Shown: positions 24,987 to 33,856, counted from the first letter of the stretch. The stretch: DNA of 38,619 bases from Aureimonas sp. AU22 (GCF_001463745.1 NZ_BBWJ01000060.1:1-38619), one strand, 5' to 3'. Made by a program: numbers and translations. Notes: generated by a model not told the origin, from the letters alone.

Positions 24987-25433
24987 ATGCGTCCTTTCGT
25001 TCTTGCGGCGATCGTCGCTCTCGCAGCGCCCACCTCGGCCCAGGCGGAGAGCACCAACGGTCTCAGCGTTCCGATCGACCAGGTGCGGATCCTGCGCATT
25101 CCGCGACAGGCCGGCAGCGTGATCATCGGCAATCCGTCGATCGCCGACATCACGATCCACGACGCTCGCACGCTGGTTCTGACGGGGCGCTCCTACGGGA
25201 TCACCAACCTCGTGGTGCTCGACACCGCCGGCGAGGTCGTTCTCGACGACAGCGTGATGGTGTCGAGCGACGAGTCTCATTCGCTGCGCGTGTTCCGGCA
25301 GGCCGAACGGACCACCTATTCCTGTTCGCCCGCCTGCGAGCCCAAGCTTGCGATCGGCGACAACCACATCGCCTACCAGGTAGCCGTCGAGCAGTTGGAG
25401 GATCACGAGAAGCTGTCCCAGCCCGGCAACTGA
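24987..25433 (+). CDS. Stand-alone periplasmic pilus-formation N-terminal domain protein
   Basis: 148 residues with a signal peptide ([17 protein letters not shown]). The mature protein is essentially one domain of the pilus-formation N-terminal type: [21 protein letters not shown] and [20 protein letters not shown]. The same pattern occurs at the start of the CpaC secretin in this window (IDLPRDAHDIVVADPSVADAV, LFGKRIGQTNIFVFDAAG). A Cys pair (SCSPAC, about residues 112-117) follows, possibly a disulfide. It lacks a secretin pore. It may cap or gate the secretin, or help assembly. It is transcribed divergently from pilA, and the ATG at 24987 is preceded by GGCGGAG. Confidence 0.85.
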   Translation: MRPFVLAAIVALAAPTSAQAESTNGLSVPIDQVRILRIPRQAGSVIIGNPSIADITIHDARTLVLTGRSYGITNLVVLDTAGEVVLDDSVMVSSDESHSLRVFRQAERTTYSCSPACEPKLAIGDNHIAYQVAVEQLEDHEKLSQPGN

Positions 25434-25530
25434 TCGCAAGGAGCGGCTCCGGCTGCCATCCCGCCAAGCCCCTGTTTCCCGACCAGCCGCTTTCGTGACA
25501 GAAAGAGCGAGGTCGAACGGGAGAGAGAAC

Positions 25531-26769
25531 TTGGGCCGCGCTATCCTGATCGTGCTCGACAGCTTCGGCATCGGCCAGGCGCCGGACGCCGCCGACTACG
25601 GCGACGCGGGCGCCGACACGTTCGGACATATCCACGCGGCGGCGCTCGCCGGCCGGGCCGATCGCGAGGCGCTGCGGCACGGCCCCTTGCGCCTTCCCTT
25701 CCTGGAGCGCCTCGGACTTCTGGCGGCGGCTGATATCGCGGGCGGTCCCGAGCCTCGCGGGCTGCATGGCGCGGCGCGCGAGGTCAGCCGCGGCAAGGAC
25801 ACGCCGTCCGGCCACTGGGAGATCGCAGGCGTTCCCGTGCCCTTCGACTGGGGCTACTTCCCCCGCACCGTGCCATGTTTCCCCCCTGCCCTCATCGAGG
25901 CGATCGTGCGCGAGGCGGGCCTGCCGGGTATCCTCGGCGACCGTCACGCCTCGGGCACCGAGATCATCGCAAGCGAGGGCGAAGCCAGCATCCGCACCGG
26001 CCGGCCGATCCTCTACACCTCCGCCGACAGCGTCCTCCAGATCGCCGCGCACGAGACAGCCTTCGGGCTCGATCGGCTGTATGCCCTCTGCGAGATCGCG
26101 CGACGGCATGTCGATGCGCTCAATATCGGACGCGTGATCGCGCGGCCCTTCGTGGGCGAGACCGCCGAAACCTTCCGCCGCACGGGCAACCGGCGCGACT
26201 ATGCGGTGCCGCCGCCCGAGCCCACCGTCCTCGACCGAACGCTCGAAGCCGGGGCCCGCGTGATCGCGGTCGGCAAGATCGGCGACATCTTCGCCCATCG
26301 GGGCATCTCCGAGGTGCGCAAGGGCGACGGCAACATGGCGCTGTTCGACGCGCTTCTCGGCGCCGTGGGCTATGCAGCGGACGGAGACCTCGTCTTTGCC
26401 AACTTCGTCGACTTCGATACGATCCACGGTCATCGGCGCGACGTCGCGGGCTATGCCGCCGAGCTCGAGGCGTTCGACCGGCGCCTGCCCGAACTCGAAG
26501 CCGCGCTGCGGCCGGGCGATCTCGTGATTCTGACGGCCGACCACGGCTGCGACCCGACCTTTCCGGGCACCGACCATACGCGCGAGCGCGTGCCCGTCCT
26601 CGGCTTCGGCCCCGGCGTGGGCGCGCGGGCGATCGGCGTGCGACCGACCTTTGCCGACATCGGCGAGAGCGTCGCCGCCCATCTCGGCCTCCCCCCCGGC
26701 CCACACGGGACAAGCTTTCTCGCGACGCCGTCCCGCTTCGATCTTGGCGGCACCGTCCCCAGGCTCTAG
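25531..26769 (+). CDS. deoB: Phosphopentomutase (DeoB)
   Basis: 412 residues, alkaline-phosphatase superfamily enzyme converting (deoxy)ribose 1-phosphate to the 5-phosphate in nucleoside breakdown. The Mn-binding and phosphoacceptor elements are visible: [16 protein letters not shown] at the N-terminus, the Thr phosphoacceptor in [10 protein letters not shown] (about residue 92), [12 protein letters not shown] and [21 protein letters not shown] near the C-terminus. TTG at 25531 is chosen: a purine-rich site (GGGAGAGAG) lies directly before it, and [10 protein letters not shown] is the usual N-terminus. A GTG at 25495 would add 12 non-conserved residues. upp follows closely, giving a nucleoside/base salvage pair. 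Confidence 0.94.
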   Translation: MGRAILIVLDSFGIGQAPDAADYGDAGADTFGHIHAAALAGRADREALRHGPLRLPFLERLGLLAAADIAGGPEPRGLHGAAREVSRGKDTPSGHWEIAGVPVPFDWGYFPRTVPCFPPALIEAIVREAGLPGILGDRHASGTEIIASEGEASIRTGRPILYTSADSVLQIAAHETAFGLDRLYALCEIARRHVDALNIGRVIARPFVGETAETFRRTGNRRDYAVPPPEPTVLDRTLEAGARVIAVGKIGDIFAHRGISEVRKGDGNMALFDALLGAVGYAADGDLVFANFVDFDTIHGHRRDVAGYAAELEAFDRRLPELEAALRPGDLVILTADHGCDPTFPGTDHTRERVPVLGFGPGVGARAIGVRPTFADIGESVAAHLGLPPGPHGTSFLATPSRFDLGGTVPRL

Positions 26770-26806
26770 AGCCATGACGGCAGACATCCAGGCAAAGGGC
26801 ATCCGT

Positions 26807-27436
26807 ATGGACGGCGTCACCGTGATCGATCATCCGCTGGTCCAGCACAAGCTGACCCTGATGCGGAAGCAGGAAACCTCGACGGCGAGCTTTCGCCGCC
26901 TCCTGCGGGAAATCTCGACCCTTCTCACCTACGAGGTGACGCGCGACCTCGACATGACGACGATCGACATCGAGACGCCGATGGGACCGATGTCGTCGCC
27001 GATCCTGGAGGGCAAGAAGCTGGTCTTCGCCTCCATCCTGCGCGCCGGCAACGGCCTTCTGGAAGGCATGCTCGACCTCGTGCCGGCCGCACGCGTCGCC
27101 CATGTCGGCCTCTACCGCGACCACGAGACGCTGCAGCCGGTCGAATACTACTTCAAGGCTCCGGAGGATCTGGGGAACCGTCTCGTCATCGTGGTCGATC
27201 CGATGCTGGCGACCGCCAACTCGGCCACCGCCGCGATGGACATGCTGAAGGGGCGGGGCGCGCGCAACATCCGCTTCCTCTGCCTTCTCGCCGCCCCCGA
27301 GGGCATCAAGCGCTTCCGCGACGCGCATCCCGACATTCCCGTCTACACCGCCTCGATCGATCAGGGACTGAACGAGAAGGGCTACATCATCCCCGGCCTC
27401 GGCGATGCGGGGGACCGGATGTACGGCACGAAGTAG
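26807..27436 (+). CDS. upp: Uracil phosphoribosyltransferase
   Basis: 209 residues from the preferred ATG (about 208 in E. coli). It converts uracil and PRPP to UMP. Family blocks are [13 protein letters not shown] at the start, [11 protein letters not shown] for the PRPP loop and [30 protein letters not shown] at the C-terminus (uracil site). The usual PRPP motif is DPMLATGGS; here Gly-Gly is replaced by Ala-Asn. I recall such a change in Rhizobiales relatives, so it need not mean loss of activity. AAAGGG 7 bp before 26807 supports that start. An in-frame ATG at 26774, nearer the deoB stop, is the alternative. A 253-bp gap without a recognisable gene follows. Confidence 0.94.
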   Translation: MDGVTVIDHPLVQHKLTLMRKQETSTASFRRLLREISTLLTYEVTRDLDMTTIDIETPMGPMSSPILEGKKLVFASILRAGNGLLEGMLDLVPAARVAHVGLYRDHETLQPVEYYFKAPEDLGNRLVIVVDPMLATANSATAAMDMLKGRGARNIRFLCLLAAPEGIKRFRDAHPDIPVYTASIDQGLNEKGYIIPGLGDAGDRMYGTK

Positions 27437-27689
27437 CCGACCATTCGAGGCGAGCCGGCGCGGGTATTGCGACAATCCGGGCGAGCGGGAACGACAAACG
27501 GAGGGTGGAGGCGGCGGACAAGGCATCCATCACACCTCCGATCCCGGCGGCCGTGCCGCCCCATGGGGGCATGCGAACCCGGCCCCGGCGTGATGGTTTC
27601 GTTTCCGGCGCCTCAACGCTTTGGAAACCCGCTTGGCTCAGGCTGATGACGCGCGCTGGTCCCGGCACGCTTGCCCCGGATGCCGGCCG

Positions 27690-28220
27690 ATGTCCAAGTT
27701 CTTCCCCCTTCTCGTCGGCGCCACGGCGATCGCCCTCGTCTTCCCTTCCGCCTTCGAACGATACCGCGCGAACCTCGTCTCCGAAGGCGAGGTGGAGCGC
27801 CTCGACCCGCCCCAGCCGGTGGTCGAAGCCGCCCTGCCGCTGCCGGCCGGCCGCATGGTGCGGCTTCAGGCGGGCCGCGACGGCCATTTCCGAACGCTTG
27901 CCCGCTTCGACGGGCGAAGCGAGGAGGTCATGGTGGATACGGGCGCGACCTACGTGGCGCTCGGGCAGGACGCGGCCCGGCGCCTCGGCGTGCGGGTGGA
28001 CCCGTCCGAGTTCGTGCACACGGCCCAGACGGCGCAGGGGACCGTGCGCGCGGCACTCGCCAGGGTTCGGCGCCTGTCGATCGGACCGGTGGAACTGTCC
28101 GACATCGACGTCATGGTGCTCGAAGGCGTCGGCCCCGGCACCACGCTCCTCGGCATGAGCTTCCTCAAGCGCCTGTCGCGCTTCGAGGCCAAGGGCGAGC
28201 AACTGACGCTGGTCCAGTAG
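27690..28220 (+). CDS. Retropepsin-like aspartic protease (TIGR02281 type)
   Basis: 176 residues. An N-terminal hydrophobic anchor (FFPLLVGATAIALVFPSAF) is followed by a single aspartic-protease lobe. The catalytic motif is VDTGATYVALG (about 90-100), then LLGMSFLKRL near the C-terminus, the second hallmark of clan AA single-domain proteases. The fold needs a dimer to make an active site, as in retropepsins. The alphaproteobacterial relatives are membrane-anchored with the protease in the periplasm. The ATG at 27690 is chosen because it gives a short cytoplasmic end before the anchor; the frame is open back to 27621. The substrate is unknown. Confidence 0.85.
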   Translation: MSKFFPLLVGATAIALVFPSAFERYRANLVSEGEVERLDPPQPVVEAALPLPAGRMVRLQAGRDGHFRTLARFDGRSEEVMVDTGATYVALGQDAARRLGVRVDPSEFVHTAQTAQGTVRAALARVRRLSIGPVELSDIDVMVLEGVGPGTTLLGMSFLKRLSRFEAKGEQLTLVQ

Positions 28221-28293
28221 CGCAATCGCATTCCCGCCTTGCCTCCCCCGCCCGCCCGCGAAACACTGTGGGGACCGATGGGGAGAGATTCTG

Positions 28294-29520
28294 ATGACGA
28301 AACGGATTGCGAAGACGGGCGTCGCCCTGGCTGCCTTGTCGGCGGCCCTCATGGCCGCGATGCCGGCGAGGGCTGCGGCGTATCCGCATGCGGGCGAGCG
28401 CATCGGCACCGTCGCCGAGGTCTACGACGGGAAGCTTTTGCCCGACGAAGCCGTCTCGACCTATCGCAACATCGACCGCCTGTTCCCGACGCGCCCGATC
28501 AAGGCCGGCGGCACGGTCCGCGACCTGCCGGCCGCCGAGAAGCCGCTCGGCGAGGTGAGTTTGACGGAGGGCGAGAAGACCTACGACCTCTACGACGTCA
28601 TGGCGCTCGACAGCTTCACGGCGATGATCGTCCTGAAGGACGGAAAGGTGGCGTTCGAGACCTATCAGCGTGGCAACACGCCGGAAACGCGCTGGATGTC
28701 GATGTCGGTCGCCAAATCGATCACCTCGACGCTCGCCGCCATCGCGATCAAGGAAGGCAAGCTTTCCGGCCTCGATGCCATGGTCACGACCTATGTTCCG
28801 GCGCTGAAGGGCAGTGCCTACGAGGGCGTGACCCTTCGCGACATCCTGATGATGAGCTCGGGCGTGCGCTGGAACGAGACCTACACCGATCTCGCGTCGG
28901 ACCGGCGCGCCCTCCTCGAGGCGCAGATTGCGCAGGAGCCGGGCTCGGCGATGAAGCTGATGGCGAGCCTGCCGCGCGCGGCCGAGCCCGGCACGCTCAA
29001 CAACTACTCCACCGGCGAGACGCAGGTGCTCGGCGAGATCGTGCGCGGCGCGGTCGGCAAGCCGCTCGCCGACTATCTCTCGGAGAAGATCTGGGTTCCC
29101 TACGGCATGGAAGCCGACGCCAACTGGTGGCTGGATTCGCCGGATGGACACGAGATCGGCGGTTCGGGTCTCTCCGCTACCTTGCGCGACTTCGCGCGCT
29201 TCGGGCAGTTCTTCCTGGAGAACGGCACGATCGACGGCGCCTCTCTCCTTCCCGATGGCTGGGTGCGAGAAGCAGCCGGGCCGACCACGCTGAAGGACGG
29301 CTCGAAGCTCGACTACGGCTACATGTGGTGGACGGGCTGGACCGAGCCCTCGATCGCCGACGGGGCGTTCGCCGCGATCGGCATCCAGGGGCAGAACATC
29401 TACATCAACCCCAAGCGCAACGTCGTGATCGTCACCTTCGGCGCGCAGCCCAAGCCCACCGGCAAGGAGCCCGTCGATCCGCTGGTCTTCTTCGATGCGG
29501 TGGCCGCCGCTCTGGATTAG
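28294..29520 (+). CDS. Secreted serine hydrolase, class C beta-lactamase fold
   Basis: 408 residues. A signal peptide (KTGVALAALSAALMAAMPARAAA) directs export. The beta-lactamase/transpeptidase fold has the nucleophile motif S138-V-A-K141 and the tyrosine motif Y238-S-T240; WWTGW and GIQGQNIYI lie near the C-terminus, where KTG-like residues sit in relatives. The spacing and overall sequence resemble EstB/NylB-type esterases and amidases (6-aminohexanoate-dimer hydrolase group), not a true penicillinase. A purine-rich GGGGAGAG lies 6-13 bp before the ATG at 28294. Its stop overlaps by 4 bp the stop of the convergent FAD dehydrogenase. Substrate not predictable. Confidence 0.88.
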   Translation: MTKRIAKTGVALAALSAALMAAMPARAAAYPHAGERIGTVAEVYDGKLLPDEAVSTYRNIDRLFPTRPIKAGGTVRDLPAAEKPLGEVSLTEGEKTYDLYDVMALDSFTAMIVLKDGKVAFETYQRGNTPETRWMSMSVAKSITSTLAAIAIKEGKLSGLDAMVTTYVPALKGSAYEGVTLRDILMMSSGVRWNETYTDLASDRRALLEAQIAQEPGSAMKLMASLPRAAEPGTLNNYSTGETQVLGEIVRGAVGKPLADYLSEKIWVPYGMEADANWWLDSPDGHEIGGSGLSATLRDFARFGQFFLENGTIDGASLLPDGWVREAAGPTTLKDGSKLDYGYMWWTGWTEPSIADGAFAAIGIQGQNIYINPKRNVVIVTFGAQPKPTGKEPVDPLVFFDAVAAALD

Positions 29521-30926
29521 GCGGCGTCCGCCGGAACCACCGCCCAGGGGTTGAGCGTCGCGCCGGGATCGAATGCCCGGCGCAGCGTTAGCATCAGCCG
29601 ACGCTCCACCGGCGAGCGGAGGGCATCGGCGAGGCCGACCTTGGCTTGGCCGAGCCCGTGCTCGGCAGCGAAGCTTCCGCCCATCTCGGTGGCGAGCTTT
29701 GCGACGGCGAGGCCGAGATCCCGGGCCCTGTCCCCGAAACCAGCCTCCCCGTGCGGCGGCGACAGGTTGTAGTGGATGTTGCCGTCCGCCAGGTGCCCGA
29801 ACGGGTTGATGCGCACGCCGGGCACGAGCCCCTCGCACAGCGCGCCCGCCGCCTCCATGAACTCGGCGATCCGGCCGGGCGGCACGGCGACGTCGTGCTT
29901 GAGCTGCGCCCCTTCCAGCCGCTGGCCCTCCGGCTGCTCCTCGCGCAGCCTCCAGAACGCCGAGCGCTGAGCGTCAGATGCGGCAATCGTGCCGTCCAGC
30001 ACCAGCCCCTCCTCCATTCCCCATTCGAGAACGCCGGTCAGGATCTCCTCCAACGGCATGCGGTCCGAAGCGCTCGCCACCTCGACCAGGAGATAGAAGC
30101 CACCGCGCGTCTGCAGCGGGTAGGTGAGCGCCGGGACATGGCGGAGCGCCAGATCCAGCCCGAGGTCGCAGAAGAACTCGAGGCCGGTCAGCACCTCGCC
30201 CGCCTCCGCGCGCAGTCGCGTGCCGAACGCGACGGTCGCCGCGGCATCCGGCAGCACCAGAAGCGCCGTCGCGCGCTGGCGCGGAGCCGGATAGAGCTTC
30301 AGGACGGCGCGGGTCACGATCCCGAGCGTTCCCTCCGAGCCGCAGAAGAGGCGGCGGAGCTGGTAGCCGGCGTTGTCCTTCTGAACCGCGCGCAGGCCGT
30401 CCCACACCGTGCCGTCGGCGAGCACGACCTCAAGCCCCAGGACGAGATCCTGCATCATGCCGAAGCGGAAGGCGTGGCTGCCGCCGGCGTTGGTGCCGAT
30501 CAGCCCGCCGATCTGCGCGCTGCCCTCGGCGCCGAGATGCATCGGGAACATCAGCCCCGCCCCCTCGAGCGCCTCGTGAAGGACCTGCAGCACGAGACCC
30601 GCCTCGACCTCGATCGATCCGCTGGCGATATCGGGCTCGCCGCACGCCGCCATCCGGGCGAGCGACAGGATCACCCCGCCCGGAGCGCCCAGCACCGCGC
30701 CGCCGCATAGGCCGGTGTTGCCGCCCTGGGGCACCACGGGCACGCCCGCCGCATGGGCGGCGCCCATCACGGCCGACACCTCGGCCGTCGTGGCGGGCCG
30801 GGCGACGCCGAGCGGCGGTGCGCCGAACCGGTCCAGCCAGTCACGGGTCCAGGGCGCCGCCTCGGCGGCGGGGATCCACCCCTTGGGTCCAAGGATTCCC
30901 GAAAGCCGCTCGCCCAGTTCCGTCAT
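29517..30926 (-). CDS. FAD-linked oxidoreductase, GlcD / D-2-hydroxyacid dehydrogenase type
   Basis: 469 residues. An N-terminal FAD_binding_4 (PCMH) domain holds the FAD motif PVVPQGGNTGLCGGAV (about 62-77), GTNAGGSHAFRFGMMQDLVLGLEVVLADG and CGSEGTLGIVTRAVL. The FAD-oxidase C-terminal domain has GHLADGNIHYNLSPPHGEAG (metal/substrate His) and AEHGLGQAKVG. The family oxidises D-lactate, glycolate, D-2-hydroxyglutarate or similar D-2-hydroxyacids, passing electrons to quinone or another acceptor. The closest pattern seems to be the D2HGDH/DLD-type group. The ATG at 30926 follows weak purines. The gntR-uxuA pair lies upstream on the same strand, 85 bp away, so a link with sugar acid use is possible but unproven. 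Confidence 0.9.
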   Translation of the reverse strand: MTELGERLSGILGPKGWIPAAEAAPWTRDWLDRFGAPPLGVARPATTAEVSAVMGAAHAAGVPVVPQGGNTGLCGGAVLGAPGGVILSLARMAACGEPDIASGSIEVEAGLVLQVLHEALEGAGLMFPMHLGAEGSAQIGGLIGTNAGGSHAFRFGMMQDLVLGLEVVLADGTVWDGLRAVQKDNAGYQLRRLFCGSEGTLGIVTRAVLKLYPAPRQRATALLVLPDAAATVAFGTRLRAEAGEVLTGLEFFCDLGLDLALRHVPALTYPLQTRGGFYLLVEVASASDRMPLEEILTGVLEWGMEEGLVLDGTIAASDAQRSAFWRLREEQPEGQRLEGAQLKHDVAVPPGRIAEFMEAAGALCEGLVPGVRINPFGHLADGNIHYNLSPPHGEAGFGDRARDLGLAVAKLATEMGGSFAAEHGLGQAKVGLADALRSPVERRLMLTLRRAFDPGATLNPWAVVPADAA

Positions 30927-31011
30927 GCTCGTCGCCTCCCGATGCTCGCCCCCACGTCTAGTGGGAGAAAGGGGCGGCGCACAATCGCCGAAGCGACAAG
31001 TCTTTTCCGGT

Positions 31012-32211
31012 TCAGGCGGTGGGTCGCTCCGGCGGATGGCCGAGGGCGTGGAGGATGCCGCGCAGTTCGGCGAGCCCGCGCATGCGGCCCGTCGCGGGGT
31101 AGCCGGGCGTCACGTCCTTGCGAAGGTCGTCCAGCATCCGGTGTCCGTGGTCGGAGCGGAACACAATGGTCTCCCCCTTCCCGCGTCGCTTGTCCTCCGC
31201 CACGAGTTCACGCAGCACCACGACCATGTCGACGTCGCCTTCGAGGTGCGCCGATTCATGGAAGGAGCGCGGATCGGCCTCGCGCTTGGTGGCGCGCAGA
31301 TGCGAGAAATGGATGCGGGACGCGAAACGGCGGGCGATCGACGGCAGGTCGTTGTCCGCCCGCACGCCGAGGCTGCCGGTGCAGAAGCACATGCCGTTTG
31401 CCGGCGAGGGCACGGCCTCGAAGAGCGCGGCGTAATCGGCCTCGGTCGAGGCGACGCGCGGCAGGCCGAAGAGCGGGCGCGGCGGATCGTCAGGGTGCAG
31501 CGTCAGCTTCACGCCGAAGCTCTCCGCCGCCGGCGTCACCGCCTCCAGGAACTCGACGAGGTGGCGGCGCAGGCGCGGCGCGTCGATGTCGCGATACTGC
31601 GCGAGCTTGTCGCGGAAGCCCGGGATCGTCATCGGCTCGGTGGTGGAGCCCGGCAGGGCGCTTGCGATGTTGCGCGTGAGATCGGCGATCTCGCCGTCCT
31701 CCATCGCCTCGAAGCGTGCCGTCGCGCGCGCCTGTTCCTCCGCCGTGTAGTCGCGCTCGGCACCCGGCCGCTGGAGGATGTGGAGCTCGAACGCGGCAAA
31801 GGTCTCGAAATTGAAGCGCATCGCGGTCGCGCCGGTATCGGTCACATAGTCGAGCTCGGTGCGGCACCAGTCGACGACCGGCATGAAATTGTAGCAGACG
31901 ACCCCGATCCCGGCCTTCGCGACGCTTTCAAGACTCGCGATCCAGGCCTCGATCTCGTGGCTCGCCGCCCCGCCCGTGCGCTTCACCGCGTCGGGAATGG
32001 GAATGCTTTCGACCACCGACCAGCGCAGCGGCGCGCGACCCGGCGGGGTGGTCTCGATCAGGTCGCGGCGCGCCTCCACCGCCTCCCGCGTCCAGACCTC
32101 GCCGATCGGCACCTCGTGGAGTGCCGAGACGACGTCGGTCGCGCCGACCTGCCGGACCTCGTCCAGTGTCACATTGGCTCGTGGTCCGAACCATCTCCAG
32201 CCCTGGCGCAT
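31012..32211 (-). CDS. uxuA: Mannonate dehydratase
   Basis: 399 residues, close to the family length of about 395. It dehydrates D-mannonate to 2-keto-3-deoxygluconate in hexuronate breakdown. Family blocks are WRWFGPRANVTLDEVRQVGATDVVSALHEVPIGEVW at the start, GVVCYNFMPVVDWCRT, VKLTLHPDDPPRPLFGLPRV (metal-site His and Asp), GMCFCTGSLGVRADNDL and RIHFSHLRATKRE. The TIM-barrel metal ligands His, Cys, His and Asp are accounted for by HPDDP, CFCTG and HFSH. The regulator gene lies 40 bp upstream and is probably in the same transcript. No uxaC, uxaB or kdgK gene is in this window. Confidence 0.94.
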   Translation of the reverse strand: MRQGWRWFGPRANVTLDEVRQVGATDVVSALHEVPIGEVWTREAVEARRDLIETTPPGRAPLRWSVVESIPIPDAVKRTGGAASHEIEAWIASLESVAKAGIGVVCYNFMPVVDWCRTELDYVTDTGATAMRFNFETFAAFELHILQRPGAERDYTAEEQARATARFEAMEDGEIADLTRNIASALPGSTTEPMTIPGFRDKLAQYRDIDAPRLRRHLVEFLEAVTPAAESFGVKLTLHPDDPPRPLFGLPRVASTEADYAALFEAVPSPANGMCFCTGSLGVRADNDLPSIARRFASRIHFSHLRATKREADPRSFHESAHLEGDVDMVVVLRELVAEDKRRGKGETIVFRSDHGHRMLDDLRKDVTPGYPATGRMRGLAELRGILHALGHPPERPTA

Positions 32212-32251
32212 CGATGCTCCCCCTCACCCGGCTCCCCGGCCGGTCCTGTTC

Positions 32252-32986
32252 TCAGACGAAATAATCGGGATGACGACTGCGGATCTCCGCGACGTCCGGG
32301 ATGACGGCGCCGAGGTGGCGCTCCATCGCCTCCCGCGCGCCCATTGGGTCGCCCGCCGCGATCCGCTCGCGGATCGCCTCGTGCTCCACGACGACGCCGG
32401 CCGCCCGGCCGAGTTCCGGCAGGGTCAGGCGCCGGGCGCGGTCGAGCTGGACCTTGGCCTGGGCGAGCAGGGTCCAGATCCCGGGATGCCCGGCGAGATC
32501 GGCGATCGCCTGATGGAACGCTTCGTCGGCCACGTGGAAACCGTCGTTGTCGCCCACCGCGGCGCTCGCCTTCTGACGGCGGATCGCCTGGTCGAGCGCC
32601 TCCAGCCGTCCGGCACCGGCGTTCTCCGCCGCCTTCTCCACCGTCACGCCTTCCAGCGCCTTGCGGATGAGCACGGCTTCCGGGATCGCGGCGACGGGAA
32701 CGCGCGAGACGAAGGTCCCGAACTGCGGCCTGACATCGACCAGCCCGATCTCGGCAAGCCGGATCAGCGCCTCGCGCACCGGTGTGCGGCTAACGCCGAA
32801 GCGCTCTACCAGACCGCGATCCGAGAGCGGGGTCCCCGGCGGGAAGCGACAGGCGACGATCTCCGTCCGCAGGGTCTCGAAGACCTGCGTGGCCGAGGTG
32901 ACGCGCCGCGCGGGGCGCGCACCACGGCGACCGCCGGACGTCAATTCGAGCGGCGCGTCAGGCGACATCGCGATAGTCGGGCACAT
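32252..32986 (-). CDS. GntR/FadR-family (FCD) transcriptional regulator
   Basis: 244 residues. The winged-helix DNA-binding region (about 30-95) includes QVFETLRTEIVACRFPPGTPLSDRGLVERFGVSRTPVREALIRLAEIGLVDVRPQFGTFVSRV, where LVERFGVSRTPVREAL is the recognition-helix block. The FCD ligand domain has DEAFHQAIADLAGH (metal/ligand His) and AREAMERHLGAVI near the end. It lies directly before uxuA and probably senses a hexuronate, mannonate or related acid. A long palindrome overlapping the promoter just upstream of its start suggests autoregulation and control of uxuA. The ATG at 32986 is used; an in-frame ATG at 32968 is possible. Confidence 0.9.
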   Translation of the reverse strand: MCPTIAMSPDAPLELTSGGRRGARPARRVTSATQVFETLRTEIVACRFPPGTPLSDRGLVERFGVSRTPVREALIRLAEIGLVDVRPQFGTFVSRVPVAAIPEAVLIRKALEGVTVEKAAENAGAGRLEALDQAIRRQKASAAVGDNDGFHVADEAFHQAIADLAGHPGIWTLLAQAKVQLDRARRLTLPELGRAAGVVVEHEAIRERIAAGDPMGAREAMERHLGAVIPDVAEIRSRHPDYFV

Positions 32987-32995
32987 CCATCATCG

Positions 32996-33032
32996 TGGCA
33001 TACTAGTATACCAGCGATCTGGTGATGCCAAG
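32996..33032 (-). promoter_or_regulatory. Promoter and operator of gntR-uxuA
   Basis: TGGCATACTAGTATACCA (32996-33013) is an 18-bp palindrome with one mismatched pair and the T-GGT-AT-ACC-A type core known for FadR-type GntR operators. On the - strand it overlaps a TATACT -10 hexamer (33005-33010). A -35-like CTTGGC (33027-33032) lies 16 bp upstream of it. ACCAG-CGAT-CTGGT (33011-33023 region) and TGGCAT/ATGCCA (32996-33001 and 33025-33030) are additional nested inverted repeats. Repression by the product of the gene at 32252-32986 is inferred. Confidence 0.6.
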
Positions 33033-33041
33033 CGCTGTGCG

Positions 33042-33755
33042 TCAACTGTTCGGGGCCGCTCCGCCTGGCGCGGAAGCGCGATACCGCGCCGCATTCTCGG
33101 CGAAGGGCGCAAGCTGCGCGGCGAGGGCCCGCTTGAAAGCCGGGCGCGCCTCGTGGCGCGCGACATAGGCCTTCAGGGTCGGGAACGGGTCGAGATCGCC
33201 CCGCCCCGCATCGCGAAGCACCGCCGTCATCATCAGGTCCGCCACCGTGAAGCGTCCGCCCGACAGATGCGCCGCCTCGCCCAGCGCGTCCGAAAGACGC
33301 GTGAGGCGCTCATGCAGGAGTGTTTCGATGTCCGGCTGAGCGCGCTCGGCCGCGTCCCGGTCTTTCGTAAAGAAGCGCAGCATGGCCAGCATGGCGATCG
33401 GCTTCTCGACCGAGTCGACCGCGGCGAAGACCCAGGCGAGGCAGTCGTCGCGTGCCGCGGTGCCGGACGGCAGGAGCGCTTCGCTCGTTTCCGCGATCCG
33501 CCACACGCAAGCGCCCGTTTCGAACAGGCTGCGTTCGCCGACGGTCAGCGTGGGCACCTGTCCGAACGGCTGGCGGGCGAGGTTCGCGGGCTGCCGTTGC
33601 TCGCCCTGCGCCACGAGGGTCGTCTCGTAGGGCAGACCCGCCTCTTCCAACGCCCAGCGCACCCGAAGGTCGCGCACATGCCCCTGCGCGAAGCGCGGCA
33701 CCCAGTCGAAAGCGGTGACCGTGATCGGTCCCCGTCGAAACGCGTCGGCGTCCAT
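33042..33755 (-). CDS. Glutathione S-transferase family protein
   Basis: 237 residues. The N-terminal thioredoxin-fold domain (about 10-95) has VRWALEEAGLPYETTLV and the GSH-site block PFGQVPTLTVGERSLFETGACVWRIAE, with the conserved cis-Pro in VPTL and the SNAIxxYL-like ETGACVWRI. The all-helical C-terminal domain includes HLSGGRFTVADLMMTAVLRDA, the N-capping box (TVADL) typical of GSTs, and YVARHEARPAFKRALA. The ATG at 33755 has a good site (GGAGGAG, 7-13 bp upstream), so the longer frame to 33863 is not used. It is upstream of gntR on the same strand; its stop is 55 bp from the regulator start and within that promoter region. Confidence 0.9.
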   Translation of the reverse strand: MDADAFRRGPITVTAFDWVPRFAQGHVRDLRVRWALEEAGLPYETTLVAQGEQRQPANLARQPFGQVPTLTVGERSLFETGACVWRIAETSEALLPSGTAARDDCLAWVFAAVDSVEKPIAMLAMLRFFTKDRDAAERAQPDIETLLHERLTRLSDALGEAAHLSGGRFTVADLMMTAVLRDAGRGDLDPFPTLKAYVARHEARPAFKRALAAQLAPFAENAARYRASAPGGAAPNS

Positions 33756-33856
33756 GCCTCGCTCCTCCCCCCGACCTCGCCGAACGCAGGATGGGATACG
33801 GTGGGACGCCAGGCAAGCGGCGGGAACCCGGACGGGGCGCCAGCCGTATTCCCGGC

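Noticed and set aside
13571-25531. Horizontally acquired island
   Set aside because: No integrase, tRNA, direct repeats or visible change in GC or codon use marks this region, and Tad genes of this layout are usual in Hyphomicrobiales chromosomes.
27180-27230. Defective PRPP loop in uracil phosphoribosyltransferase
   Set aside because: [10 protein letters not shown] departs from DPMLATGGS, but the rest of the site is intact and I recall the same form in related alphaproteobacteria. It is likely a clade variant.
27437-27689. Possible small gene between upp and the retropepsin-like gene
   Set aside because: Short overlapping frames exist, but none has a credible start, ribosome-binding site or protein pattern.
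28294-29520. Beta-lactamase resistance gene
   Set aside because: The SxxK and YST motifs fit the class C fold, but the sequence resembles EstB/NylB esterases and amidases more than a cephalosporinase, so resistance cannot be claimed.
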